NCBI GenBank assembly: GCA_026874595.1
Contig: CM049308.1
Coordinates: 48,925,327-48,989,326 of the forward strand
DNA from: Sipunculus nudus
Taxonomy: Eukaryota > Annelida > Sipuncula > Golfingiida > Sipunculidae
Direction: 5' to 3'
Length of the DNA stretch: 64,000 bases
The position numbers were made by a program, and so were the translations under genes. The notes beneath the pieces were generated by a model, which worked only from the letters and a program-made list of their open reading frames with translations, made no database searches and was not told where the DNA came from. Positions 49,700-61,539 of the stretch are shown here, in pieces. Numbering within the stretch: position 1 is the stretch's first letter; the number at the start of each line of letters is the position of its first letter.

Positions 49700-50566
49700 G
49701 GCTATCCTGGTTACTGAGGACCTGAGGGACAACAACAGGGTGTCACCCTACTTGCTTTTCTGAATCATGTTCTTGTGCCAAACCTGGTTACTAGAAACCT
49801 GACAGACATGATCAGGGTGTTACCCCTTCCTGGTTTCCTGATTCATGTCTTAGTGCTGATCCTGGTCACCAGAAACCTGACAGACATGATCAGGGTGTCA
49901 CCCCTTCCTGGTTTCCTGATTCATGTCTTAGTGCCTATCCTGGTCACCAGAAACCTGACAGACATGATCAGGGTGTCACCCCATCCTGGTTTCTTAAATC
50001 CTGTCCTAGTACCAATCCTGGTTACTAGAAACCGGACAGACATGATCAGGGTGTCACCCCATCCTGCTTTCCTCAATCATGTTTTAGTGCCCAACCTGGT
50101 TACTAGAAACCTGACAGACATGATCAGGGTGTCACTCCTTCCTTCTTTTCTGAATCATGTCTTAGTGCCCAGCCTGGTTACTAGACACCTGACAGACATG
50201 ATCAGGGTTTTACTCCATACTGCTTTCCTGAACCATGTCTTAATGGCCATCCTGGTTACTAGTAGAAACCTGACAGACATGATCAGGGTGTCACCTCTTT
50301 CTGGTTTCCTGAATTGTGTCTTAGTGTGCATCCTGGTTACTAGAAACCTGACAGACATGATCATGGTGTCACTCCTTCCTGCTTTTCTGAATCATGTCTT
50401 AGTGCCCAGCCTGGTTACTAGAAATCTGACAGACATGATCATGGTTTCACACCACACTGCTTTCCTGAACCATGTCTTAATTGCCATCCTGGTTACTAGT
50501 AGAAACCTGACAGACATGATACTGGTGTCACCCCTTCCTTGTTTCCTTAATCAGGTCTTCTTATGT
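49700..50566 (+). repeat. 78-bp minisatellite, about eleven units
   Basis: Units contain 'ACTAGAAACCTGACAGACAT' and 'GATCAGGGTGTCACCCC'. Two late units carry a 3-base insertion (81 bases). The 26-residue repeat (NLTDMIRV...PILVTR) gives a 267-codon frame. Indels that keep the frame are worth noting, but there is no splice or start context and no known domain. Confidence 0.9.
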
Positions 50567-52290
50567 GTATGGCATTGATTCTATCATTGCTTACCATGAT
50601 GTTGAGTGGAGTGGGAAGGCCCGTACAGCAGAAGACAGAAAGCTTCTACCATATCTTTTTTCTACTGCCAGAGTTAATTTAAAGATATCATATAATTTAT
50701 ATGGTCAAGTTAACTGATGGAGATTTTGAGGAGGGGCAGAGACAAGGAAATACCACCATGTTCCATATCTTGTCAGTTTCACCAGGTGGAGACCAGTTCT
50801 GGACTCTCAATTTTCCAACACATACTCTTAATGATGTACAAATGGTCATGGCAGTTAGGTTGTAGTCACAAGGAAAAGAGAATGAGTAAGCAAGTCAGCA
50901 TTAAAGCCAGTAGCACAAGTCTACAGGACATGTATGGGCTTGCTGTAACTGCTGTGGTATCAGGCAGCACTGGTCAACTGTAACATGATGTTCTGTCATT
51001 TAATATAGTGGTCTGTGGTGGCTGGCATTGTGGCTACAGTTTCAAGGAAACGGGGGGGGGGCACGTGCTGGTGTGTCCATACCAAAAGAGAGTTGAATAT
51101 GAGGTTTGTGTTGTGTTTGTTTGTTAACTAAACACCAGGGCGGTCGAGATGGGGCCCACTGGACCTGGCAATATTGCTTTTATTGATTGTCTCTAAATTA
51201 CTGCTCGATAAAATGAATCCACTTTTGCAGTGTGCCATCCTGGTTTTCAGTCTCATGTAGTCTGGTGAAATTGATCCCAGACCAAGTGGACAGGTTGTGT
51301 TGCTATGACAACAGCATGACCACTTTACCACTCAGTGATGACCAATAAAAATGTGTTGACCTTCTGTTTAGGGATCATGTTACCTGAGGCTTGATTCTGG
51401 TCAGTCAGACAGGAAGAAGACCTAGGATGGAGGCGTCACAATGACTTGACAGGCCTTAACAAGCATGTCAAGACAACATGACCCAGACTAAAGCCCGCTT
51501 CAAAGGCCAAAGAATTATTACATTTTATACAAGCATCAATTGTCTTTTATTTTACATTATGCCATTTTTTTGGTCATAAAAAATGTCCTGTTAGATTGAA
51601 TGAACTGTATCTGTATCATTCATTAACTTTAAAAAAATTATATATCTGCTAAAGTCATGAGCAGTTTTTGTTTCTCTTTAATTTGTGGTGATCCTTATGA
51701 AATGTTTTTTTCCATGAATGTTATTGTCTGGAACAGTTTTATTTATTTTTTTTGGGGGGGGGGGCACAGTTGTTTTGAGGAAAATCATCATGGCACTGAT
51801 TTTTCTGCAAAAAGGTCTAGGAGACATAAATGTAACTTTAATGGTTTAACAACTGGAGTGGACTATAGACTTATAATGGAAACACCATCACAAGTGGTTT
51901 ATTCATTGATACATTTGGAATTTAGAATAAATGCACCCTGTTTTTGGTTATAAAGTATCATAAAGGTTTAATGACATATTGTTTATAGTTGTGCATCCAA
52001 ACAGGTTAAAATTCTTGGGCCACAGTCAGATGTCAAAAGACATAACCCTGATGTTTATAAGTCTCTTGATAAATCAGTCCTAATCAGTTTAATATAAAAA
52101 GTCTTTTCTGTGTTTGGGAATCTTTATTAAATGATTTCATAGGTATGAAATGGAAAAAGGAATATTTTCTTGTGTAAACAGAATCTTGATTTAAATTATA
52201 TCATGCCTCATATTGAGAAAAACAAATATGAATGACAGATCATGTAATATAGCCAGCATTAGATATAACATTCAAGTCTCAGGGTATATT
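50567..52290. other. No feature recognised
   Basis: Unique sequence with G runs near 51050-51060 and 51755-51765. Confidence 0.45.
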
Positions 52291-55253
52291 TAGCTCAGCT
52301 GACAAAAAGACATCTGAGCCATTGGATCACTCTTTGTCCGTTAGCTGTTAACAGGGCACAAATCTCTATTTTTGAGACCTTCAGATTAAGCTGTCATCAG
52401 TTAACAGGGCACAAAACATATCCATTGGACCTAAAGGTCAAGCAAACATATTCCAAATCTCATTATAGTATCATATAACATAATTGCCTATGAAAAAAAT
52501 ATTAATATAGATTTTACATAAAATAAGCCCAATTCCTGGAGCAAAAACATTTTTTCTTTCTATTTTTTCCACTAAAAACATGAGGTTGTGTGATTTGTTC
52601 AAAAACTATTGGCACATCTATGAGCACTGTCAACTCGGCAGTGATGTCACACACTGGGAAATCCCCTGTGACTAAAAATTCTAGATCTCAGTAAAAGCAC
52701 AGTATTTCTGCCTCTGTCAGTCCCAAATTTTCAGCAGAGAATAAAAACAACATGCATTACTAGATCTGAGTTGTTGATAAAATTCAGTCCATGATGTCAC
52801 ATATGTACCAGCCAATCAAATCTGGACAAAGTCTGGGATCTGGATGAAATCCTCTCATCACACAACAAATGCACATGGAATAGGTTTACTTAACCTAAAG
52901 TCGTCTTACTTGACATCCAGGGAGGTTCATGATAAACTTTGAAACCTGAAATTAGGTCATGGTGACCTATAATTTGTGAACTTCATGCTGAAAACATGAT
53001 TTTTAGCACCCTGTCAGTCAGACCAGGCACAAATTGTATCAGCTAAGCCCAGAATCTTCTCACGTTACACCTATGGAGGTCCATACAAAAACTCTTTCCA
53101 AACCTGAAATTAGGTCACTGTGACGTATATACTGCGAGCTATGGGGCTTTAAAATAACACCTCCCCTCCCCCCCCCCCCCCCGGAATAATTAAAAATTGA
53201 TACAAAAGCTCTTATATCTGAACAACTAATGCATTGATTGCCAGGATTTTTTCTGTGCAAGTTGATCATGGAGTGATCCATCATTTCTGAAGACTGGTGG
53301 CACCACCTGTATTATTTCTAATTTTAAGTGTTTCTTTTTTTTTTTTTAGACCTTTAGATGAAGCAGTCCATCCATTAACATGGCACAAATTGTAATTTTT
53401 AGCTCAGCTGACTGTAAGTCGTCTGAGCTATAGCGGTCACTCTTTGTCCATCGTCTGGCCGGCTGTCTGTCTGTTAACAGATCATAAATAGTTACCACTG
53501 GACCTGGAATCTTCTAACTTTACATCCAGAGAGGTTCATGAAAAAACTCCTTGGAAACCTGGAATTAGGTCTCTGTTACTCATATTCTTCAAGCTAAGGG
53601 GCTCTGAAGTACCCCCAGTATAATGAAAAATTTGGTGCAAGTATCTGAACAACTAATGCATTGATCACCATGATTCTTTGCATGGGTATTGATCATGGAG
53701 TGTTTCATCAGTTTCTTTAGACTGGTGGCGCCACCTGTATTTTTTCGATTTTTTTTTTAACCATTTTTTCTCTCTATTTTTGAGACCTCAAAAGATGCCG
53801 TCATCTGTTAACAGGGCACAAATTGTAATCGCTGGACCTGGAATCTTCTCACTTTACATCCAGAGAGATCCATGAAAAGTCTTCTTGCAAACCTGGAATT
53901 AGGTCTCTGTTACCCATATTCTTCCAGCTATTGGGCTCCGAAGTACCCCCCCCCCCCCCCAAAAAAAAAACTATATTGAAAAATTTGATACAAAAGCTCA
54001 AATATCTGAACAACTAATGCATTGATGGCCATGAATCTTTGCATGGATATTGATCATGCAGTGTTTCATCAGTTTTTGCAGACTGGTGGCAAACTGTATT
54101 TTTTCAATTTTTTATGATTTTTTTCCCTCTATTTTTGAGACCTCAAAAGATGCCGTCATATTTTAACACGTCATCTTCAAAACCAGAAAGTAGGTCTCTG
54201 TTACCTATATTCTTCCAGCTATGGGGCTCCGAAATACCCCCAGAATAATGAAAAATTTGATACAAAAGCTCAAGTATATGAACAACTAATGCATTGATCA
54301 CCATGATTCTTTGCATGGATATTGATCATGGGGTGTTACATCAGTTTTTGCAGACTGGTGGCACCACCTGTATTTTACAATTTTTTTATCTTTATTTTTG
54401 AGACCTTAAAAGATGCCAATCTGTTAACAGGGCACAAATCTTAATGACTGGACTTAAAAGTGACCTTGGAAACCTGGAATTATGTCTCTGTTACCCAAAA
54501 CCTGTGAGCTATAGGGCTTCCAAGTACCCCCCCCCCCCCAAGAATAATAGAAAATTTTATACAAAAGCTCAAGTATCTGAACAACTAATGTATTGATCAC
54601 CATGATTCTTTGCATGGGTATTGATCAAAGAGTGTTCCATCAGTTTCTGCAGACTGGTGGCACCTCCTGTATTTTTTTTTATTTTTACTATTTTTTTCTC
54701 AATTTTTGAGACCTTAAAAGATGAGGTCATATATTAATAGGGCACAAATCGTCACGGCTAGACCTAGAATCTTCGTTCTTGACATGCTGGGAGGCCCATG
54801 AAAAGGCTCCTTGGAAACCTGAAATTAGGTCCCTGTCACCCATATTGTCTGAACTATGGGGCTTAGAAGTACCCCCCCCCCCCAGAATAATTGAAAATTT
54901 GATACCAAAGTAGGGCACAAATCATAACCATGGGGCCCAGAATCTTCTAAATTGACATTCTGAGAGTTCCTCAAAATTTCTCCCCAGAAACCTGAAATTG
55001 GGTCACAGTGACGTATATTCATAGAGTTTTGGGGAAAGTTTGAGCACCCCAGAAATAATGCAAAATACAAACAAAATTGCCAGATTCCTAATGAAAGGCT
55101 GGTTTGATTGTCATCAAATTTGTTGTGCTTATGGGTCTTGATCAACTTAAGCTAATATGCATGAACGATGCCACCCATCTTAATTAGTTGTCTGTGCAAG
55201 GACATATTATCATGATGTCAGTCGGCTGACCATCATTACCCATGGGTCACTTG
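52291..55253 (+). mobile_element. Family S element (S4) with a second S start inside
   Basis: Starts TAGCTCAGCTGACAAAAAG and runs through decayed units with TTAACAGGGCACAAA. At 53400 another full S start appears, and one 3' end closes both: 'GTCGGCTGACCATCATTACC', CATGGGTCAC and TTG before TT (55253). Cores include GGTGGCGCCACC at about 53725 and GGTGGCACCACC variants. C runs after AGTA expand to 9-14 bases in several units. Confidence 0.7.
53400..55253 (+). mobile_element. Family S element nested within S4 (S4b)
   Basis: A complete leader (TAGCTCAGCTGACTG / GTCGTCTGAGCTATAG, then TTTGTCCATCGTC and GTTAACAG) directly follows 'GGCACAAATTGTAATTTT' of the outer element. About five units of ~325 bases follow. 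It is unclear whether the 3' end belongs to this or the outer copy. Confidence 0.65.
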
Positions 55254-56083
55254 TTCTAGTAATTTTTTATGATTAAAAGTATCAAAATTTATCTTTTGGT
55301 TAGATTGAAAAAACAAGCGGCTGTAACTTTCCCCTAATCCATATTTTTATATATATCATTTGAAAAAATTGTCAAGAGCAGTTACTTTTAATCTTCCTGG
55401 TACATATATAAAATATCGTGTTTTATGTATATAAATATATTCAAGCCTCTCTATGGATGTAGTAATGTTATTCCCATGGTAAAATGTAGTCGTCAGTTGT
55501 ATTCGGATAACCATATTTATAAAATCAATCATACATTAAAATAACTGCGTTGGTACTATTTCTGGTAATTTTTACACCTCTGTTGCCAAAAGCACTGTTG
55601 GTCTGGGTCATAGAAATGGGTGGCATCTATCTGTCTGGGTCCTGAAATGTACAGTGGAATTTTATATATATATATATATTTACTAGCAGAGAAGAGGTTA
55701 AGGCCCTCAGCCCTGAACTTGGTGCTGCCCCCCCCCCCCCCCCCCAATCTTTAAATCCTGGATACACCACTGATATTATTGGCACAGGTATGAGTTTGCA
55801 TTTTGTTATATTCTCTAATATATATGTATAAGTTTCATATTTTCATGCCAATCCGGAAACAATTAATGATTTAAAACATGGATATTTATAAACTAAAATT
55901 CTCAGATTTTTAAAAATAAATATAAGATATCATCATGATCTGTTGTGAATGTAAATGTAACCATATATGATTAAATCTGTCTTGTAATTAAAGGATAATT
56001 TACCTTGCATAATCAAAACAGCTGCCAACATATATTATAATAATTTTATCAAGAACTTATGTACAAGATGACACATGTTATGA
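55254..56083. other. No feature recognised; TA run and C run
   Basis: Short TA repeat at about 55661-55679 and about 17 C at 55729-55745; otherwise AT-rich unique DNA. Confidence 0.5.
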
Positions 56084-56293
56084 GTCATTTCAGTTATTCA
56101 GTTACTATTAAACATTAGCCAGGACATGAGGGGCACTGAGGTGAAGAAGATGGCCTCCCTCATATTGCTGCCATTATGTGAAGTTGTGAACCCATATTAT
56201 CAACAGGTCCTGGTCTCCCTGTGTCTTATCAGTGCTGATAATAACAGCCATTACCTCAGTTCAAGACTGGGAGAGGATGTGCTTGCTGTAGGT
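56084..56293 (+). other. 70-codon open stretch, possible exon (very weak)
   Basis: Open from 56084 to a TAG at 56294, with an ATG at 56126 preceded by a possible acceptor 'ATTAGCCAG'. The translated part (MRGTEVKKMASLILLPL...) is not recognised, and the nearest donor-like GTTAGC is poor. It lies in a less AT-rich unique block, which alone could explain the open frame. Confidence 0.15.
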
Positions 56294-56747
56294 TAGCTCT
56301 TTACTCCTGTGTTAACTATAGGACTACCAGTTAATTTGTATTTGTACAAACAGTGTTTGATTTACTTTCCTGTTTCTGGTGTTTGTACTGACTGGATGAC
56401 CATTTGCTGCCTTACCCAGCAGGTAATTATTTATCCTGTGTAAATTCATTACTGGCTGCTCATGTAATTTGGGCAGGCCAAGGGAGTGCATTAATTGTTG
56501 TATAGTTTTTGTATCAGCTATTAAGCCACAAGTGTGTGAGAGAGGTTAGATTGGAGAGATCCTGTTTGAGTGTAAGGTTCATTATCATCAGATATACAGA
56601 CACAGAAAGAAAATTAGGGCTGAATGCTTTGAATTGTAAGTTGAAGCATGCATATCCTTTGAATTCAAAGAGTTTTGTTCCTGATAGATAATAGTTTATT
56701 AATACAGTGGATGGTGGTTAATTGAAGCTGGCCAGAAATTTCAAATA

Positions 56748-56750
<3 letters not shown>
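56294..56750. other. No feature recognised
   Basis: Unique sequence. Confidence 0.5.

Positions 56751-56802
<52 letters not shown>
56751..56802. repeat. (AT)n microsatellite, ~26 units
   Basis: Uninterrupted AT dinucleotide run of about 52 bases. Confidence 0.95.
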
Positions 56803-56805
<3 letters not shown>

Positions 56806-58022
56806 AGAAATGTGACAAAATATTGGTTATAAGGTACAGCCAGATATACATTAAAAACAACACTATTTTACAAGGATTAAGCAGTTGCATGGACCCTCTT
56901 GATATATATATATAAATCACCAGGTACAACCAGGGATGTGACAGCAGCAGTTCATTTGTTAAAGAAGATGATAAGGTCAATAGCATATTTAATAAAATAA
57001 AGGATAAATACCAAAGGGAACAAAGACTCTGTTGAGAAAATAAAAGGATTACAAACATGTTCCTTAAACTGCAGCATCTCACTGAACAAATCTTTTGTAC
57101 TTCTTGGAATGCACACAAAAAGTGTATTGGATTAAAGGGTGGTATTAAGTTTTCTGTATAGCTACCCCCATGGACAGTATGTGTTACTGCTGTTAAAGCC
57201 TATCATAGGTGATTGTCAGGAGTCCTGTGAAATGGCTGAAATTGTCTTTACTTGCATCAGACAGATTAGTAGATGTCATAGTTGTGTTTCCAGTAAATTA
57301 GACAGCGGGTAATAGAGCATGATTACTGTGCAGGGAGGATGTGAGATATGGTATGATTGTGGCCTGTCACTGCTTATCACAGCTCTGACTGTTAAATATG
57401 GGAATGACGAGGTGCCACATGATTACAGAGGTAATGATGTTTTATCATTCCCTTGTGGCACCTCAGGCCACAGGTTGATCAAGATAAAGTACATGATGTT
57501 GTCCCCTTATCTGTGTACACAGGGGCATGAGAGGTAATTTGAGCAATTGGCGACAATCCTGCTTGTCAGGTCTAATTGCGTCATGTCTTCATCATGCCAT
57601 ATATTTTTCAATTATTCCTGTAATTTTCATTACTTTGCTACCAAAACATACTTTTGTGCATTTATAAAAAATAATAAATTATTTCCTTGCAAAAGAGGTG
57701 GATAAGTTAACTAGAAAACCACTGAGTTTGTCCCATACAAAGGATTTCACATTATATGTTCAGTGTTGCTGTATTCCCTAACAACCAAAATGTATATATG
57801 AATAGATGTTCACAAAAGTTCAAGATTTTTCCTAATCTTTTAAAGACTTTTTTGTAGGAGATACCTCTTGTTACCATCCATTTCTTCATAATGTTGGCTG
57901 TCTGTCATGTTTGTGTGGCATTGTCTTCTCCATGTATGAACTTTCAAGATGTTACCGAGTATCAGAAATATGGTTTGAATATCAACTGATATTAACTGAT
58001 TCCCCTCAGAATCACATACCAT
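56803..58022. other. No feature recognised
   Basis: Mostly unique. The block 57300-57600 is less AT-rich and contains AGGTGCCACA and its inverse about 40 bases later. No exon supported. Confidence 0.45.
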
Positions 58023-59130
58023 GCTCATCAGATGGCCTTAAATCTCCTCCTTAGAGAAACAGACCCTGTTCATCAGATAGCCTTAAATCTCCTCCTCAGA
58101 GAAACAGACCCTGCTTATCAGATGGCCTTAAATGTCCTCCTCAGAGAAACAGATCCTGCTCATCAGATGGCCTTAAATCTCCTCCTCAGAGAAACAGAAC
58201 CTGCTCATCAGATGGCCTTAAATCTCCTCCACAGAGAAACAGACCCTGTTCATCAGATGGCCTTAAATCTCCTCCACAGAGAAACACACCCTGTTCATCA
58301 GATGGCCTTAAATCTCCTCCTCAGAGAAACAGACCCTGCTCATCAGATGGCCTTAAATCTCCTCCACAGAAAAACAGATCTTGCTCATCAGATGGCCTTA
58401 AATCTCCTCCTCAGAGAAACAGATCCTGCTCATCAGATGGCCTTAAATCTCCTCCTCAGAGAAACAGACCCTGCTCATCAGATGGCCTTAAATCTCCTCC
58501 ACAGAAAAACAGAGCCTGCTCATCAGATGGCCTTAAATCTCCTCCACAGAGAAACAGACCCTGTTCATCAGATGGCCTTAAATCTGCTCCTCAGAGAAAC
58601 AGAGCCTGCTCATCAGATGGCCTTAAATCTGCTCCTCAGAGAAATAGATCCTGCTCATAAGATGGCCTTAAATCTCCTCCTCAGAGAAACAGACCCTGTT
58701 CATCAGATGGCCTTAAAACTCCTCCTCAGAGAAACAGACCCTGCTCATCAGATGGCCTTAAATCTCCTCCACAGAGAAACAGACCCTGTTCATCAGATGG
58801 CCTTAAATCTCCTCCTCAGAGAAACAGACCCTGCTCATCAGATGGCCTTAAATCTCCTCCACAGAGAAACAGACCCTGTTCATCAGATGGCCTTAAATCT
58901 CCTCCTCAGAGAAACAGACCCTGTTCATCAGATGGCCTTAAGTCTCCTCCTTAGAGAAACAGACCCTGTTCATCAGATGGCCTTAAATCTCCTCCTCAGA
59001 GAAACAGACCCTGTTCATCAGATGGCCATTAAATCTCCTCCTCAGAGAAACAGAACCTGCTCATCAGATGCCTTAAATCTCCTCCTCAGAGAAACAGGCC
59101 CCGCTCATCAGATGGCCTTAAAATTAGCAT
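58023..59130 (+). repeat. 45-bp minisatellite, about 24 units
   Basis: The unit is 'CATCAGATGGCCTTAAATCT' plus 'CCTCCTCAGAGAAACAGACC' and CTGCT or CTGTT. It gives the longest frame of the window (366 codons, 15-residue repeat beginning MALNLLLRETDP). A second frame (SDGLKSPPQRNRPCS) is open across most units but broken by TAG or TAA in at least three. One-base changes near 59030 and 59070 shift the frame. Variants (CTC/CAC, GCT/GTT) alternate in blocks, suggesting higher-order copying. Not called as a gene. Confidence 0.9.
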
Positions 59131-59585
59131 AATGATATTGTTCAACCAACAGTGTGTATACTTTATTTGAAAAGATGTTTTTATTTTACCAAATTTACTG
59201 AATCTTTTATTTTATTTCGGTGAATAAGATTAAGCATGTACTGGAAACTCCAATGTGCAAAACTTTTTAATAGTGATTCAAGGAATAATCTTGTAGATGC
59301 CATGTTGTGGCATTATTTTCTTTTAAATTCAGTTTAAACATTTGTGATTTAAAAATAATAAAAATATGTGTATGCATGATATGACCCGATATGAGCTACA
59401 CTCTGGATATATAATGATTGCAACTTAGAATTCTAATATTTTAACTTATATTTTCAGTGTTTTTAATGCAAATTTATAAAACTTGTAAATAAAAAAAAAT
59501 AATCAGATAAAAACTATTTTAATGGAAAAAGTGGATATGCTTAAATAATAGGCTTATATATAAACTTAAATGCATTATTCCCTTG
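59131..59585. other. No feature recognised
   Basis: Very AT-rich. Confidence 0.5.
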
Positions 59586-59867
59586 AAAGTGAAATAAAGG
59601 TATTAGTCCATTCTGTCCACTGGCCTGTCCATCTGTAAATTTTTCATATACATCACAGTATCTCAAAACTTTTACTGTTTTTCTTCATGACTGTCTTGTC
59701 AGAGTATTAGTTTGCATATATTTAGAACTTTACTATAACCAAGTAGGAGGGCCTCTTTCCTCTTAGCTTCTCATATGCTTATATAAATGAAAAACATTAA
59801 AATAGAATATTTTGCATTTGCAAAAATTTCAAACTTAAGCTGAGCGCCGTGACCCATGGGTCCCTTG
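59586..59867 (+). mobile_element. Family S element, 3' fragment (S7)
   Basis: Ends with the intact family 3' terminus AAGCTGAGCGCCGTGACCC, ATGGGTCC and CTTG before TTTT. Upstream are 'CTGTCCACTGGCCTGTCCAT' and decayed body, so the left boundary is approximate. Only 12 bases separate it from the next S element. Confidence 0.6.
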
Positions 59868-61539
59868 TTTTACAATTTTTAGCTATAGTCGTGGTCCATT
59901 GTCCGTCGTCCGTCTGTCCGTCCATCTGTAGATGTGGCACGTTTTGAAATTGTAAGACCTAGGAATCCAAAATTAGGCATAATGTTAGATGTCCCCAAGA
60001 TCTCTTACCAAGCCGAAAACTGGGTCTTTGCGACTTTGTTCCTTTGAGAAATTAAGGAAAAACCTCAATTTTTTATTAAAAACCTATTTTCACACTTCAG
60101 GACTGCCTAATATCAAAACTACTCATCTGTTTTTCCTCATGTTTACCATAAATATTCCTCTATATAGTTCCTATGTACATGCCAGAAATTATGTCTGTAT
60201 TATATAATTTAAAAAAGTTATGGGCCCAAACATAATGCATTTTGTAAAAAAATCAGAAAAAATATTTGATCACTTAACACAAAACATGTTAAAGCTATGG
60301 ACTTTTTTCCAGTAATATAACTTTAATTAAAAAAAATAAATTGTATACCCAAAATTAGATCAAAATCTTTTAAATTTTTTTAAATATTAACAAAAATAAA
60401 AAATTGGTACCTTAAATTTTGCCCAACTTTGACCATGGCACGTTTTTTTCCTGTAAGTACTGTGGATTTAATTTTCTCAGCATGTTTTTGTTAGCATTTT
60501 GTCTGTTAACACCACAAATTTGAAACCAGTTGATCAAAAACTGTAGATTTTATTTAAGTTTTCAAGCACCATGTAACATATTGTTTACATCAAGCTAGTG
60601 TTATGCAGTTTGCAAGAGCTCAGCTCCCCAGCTTAAGCTCTCAGTTCCTAAAATTTGGCATACAATTAGATGTCTCCAAAATCCCCTACCATGCCAAGAA
60701 TTTGGTCACTAGGACTTAATACCTTTGAGATATTAATAAAAGCTTCATTTTTCCATAAAAAACCCATTGTTACACTTCAAGACTGCCTAATATCAAAACC
60801 ACTGATCTGACTTTAATCATATATAATATACATATTTTTCTATACATTCTCTATGCACATGCCAGAAATGATGTAAGTATTGCGTAATTGTTTTAAGTTA
60901 TAATGTACTTTGTAAAAAATCAAGAAATATATTTACTCCCTTAACAAGAGGATTGCTGAAGCTAGAGATTTTTTGTCAGGGATGTAACATTATTTTTTCA
61001 AGATTCAATTGAATACCCAAAATTAGTTCTGAATTTTTCAAATTTTATAAGTTATTAGTATAAATATAAAATTAGTACCTTAAATTTTGCCAAACTTTGA
61101 CCATGGCATGTTTGTTTCCTGTGAGCACTGTTGATATAATTTTCATATCATGCACACCTAAGGATTTCAGCTTTTTAGTTTAGAAAGCTGAAAGAAATTG
61201 GCCAAAATTGTAGCTTTTATTAATGTTTTTATGAGACCATGTCAGACCTTAGCTCTCCCCAGCCCCTCTTGAGTCACCTGTATGTTGACCTTTCATCAAA
61301 TTATGCAAGCTTGACACTAGGCATACACTGGGGCAGCCAGGCAGCTTATGGCCAGCCACAGTAGATCCAGGTGTCCAACCCAACTCATCTAGTAGTTTTA
61401 ACTAACAACATAACAATAAACAATTAATTAATAAATTTTTATTGGTTTTTAATAAAAAATTAAAGAAAAATGGAAAAGGAATTAGTTAGTAGTTACTGAT
61501 GATATAAGAATCTTGTATCAATTGATAGAATGTCATGTA

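Noticed and set aside
49775-50578. 267-codon open frame as a gene
   Set aside because: Made entirely of a 78-base minisatellite; no known domain and no splice signals.
57397-57465. Hairpin formed by AGGTGCCACA and TGTGGCACCT
   Set aside because: The flanking GGGAATGA/TCATTCCC pair is in the wrong order to extend the stem, so a structured RNA is not supported.
58032-59132. 366-codon open frame as a repetitive protein gene
   Set aside because: It is the product of a 45-base minisatellite; a second frame is also mostly open, units carry frame-shifting changes near the end, and there is no exon or start context.
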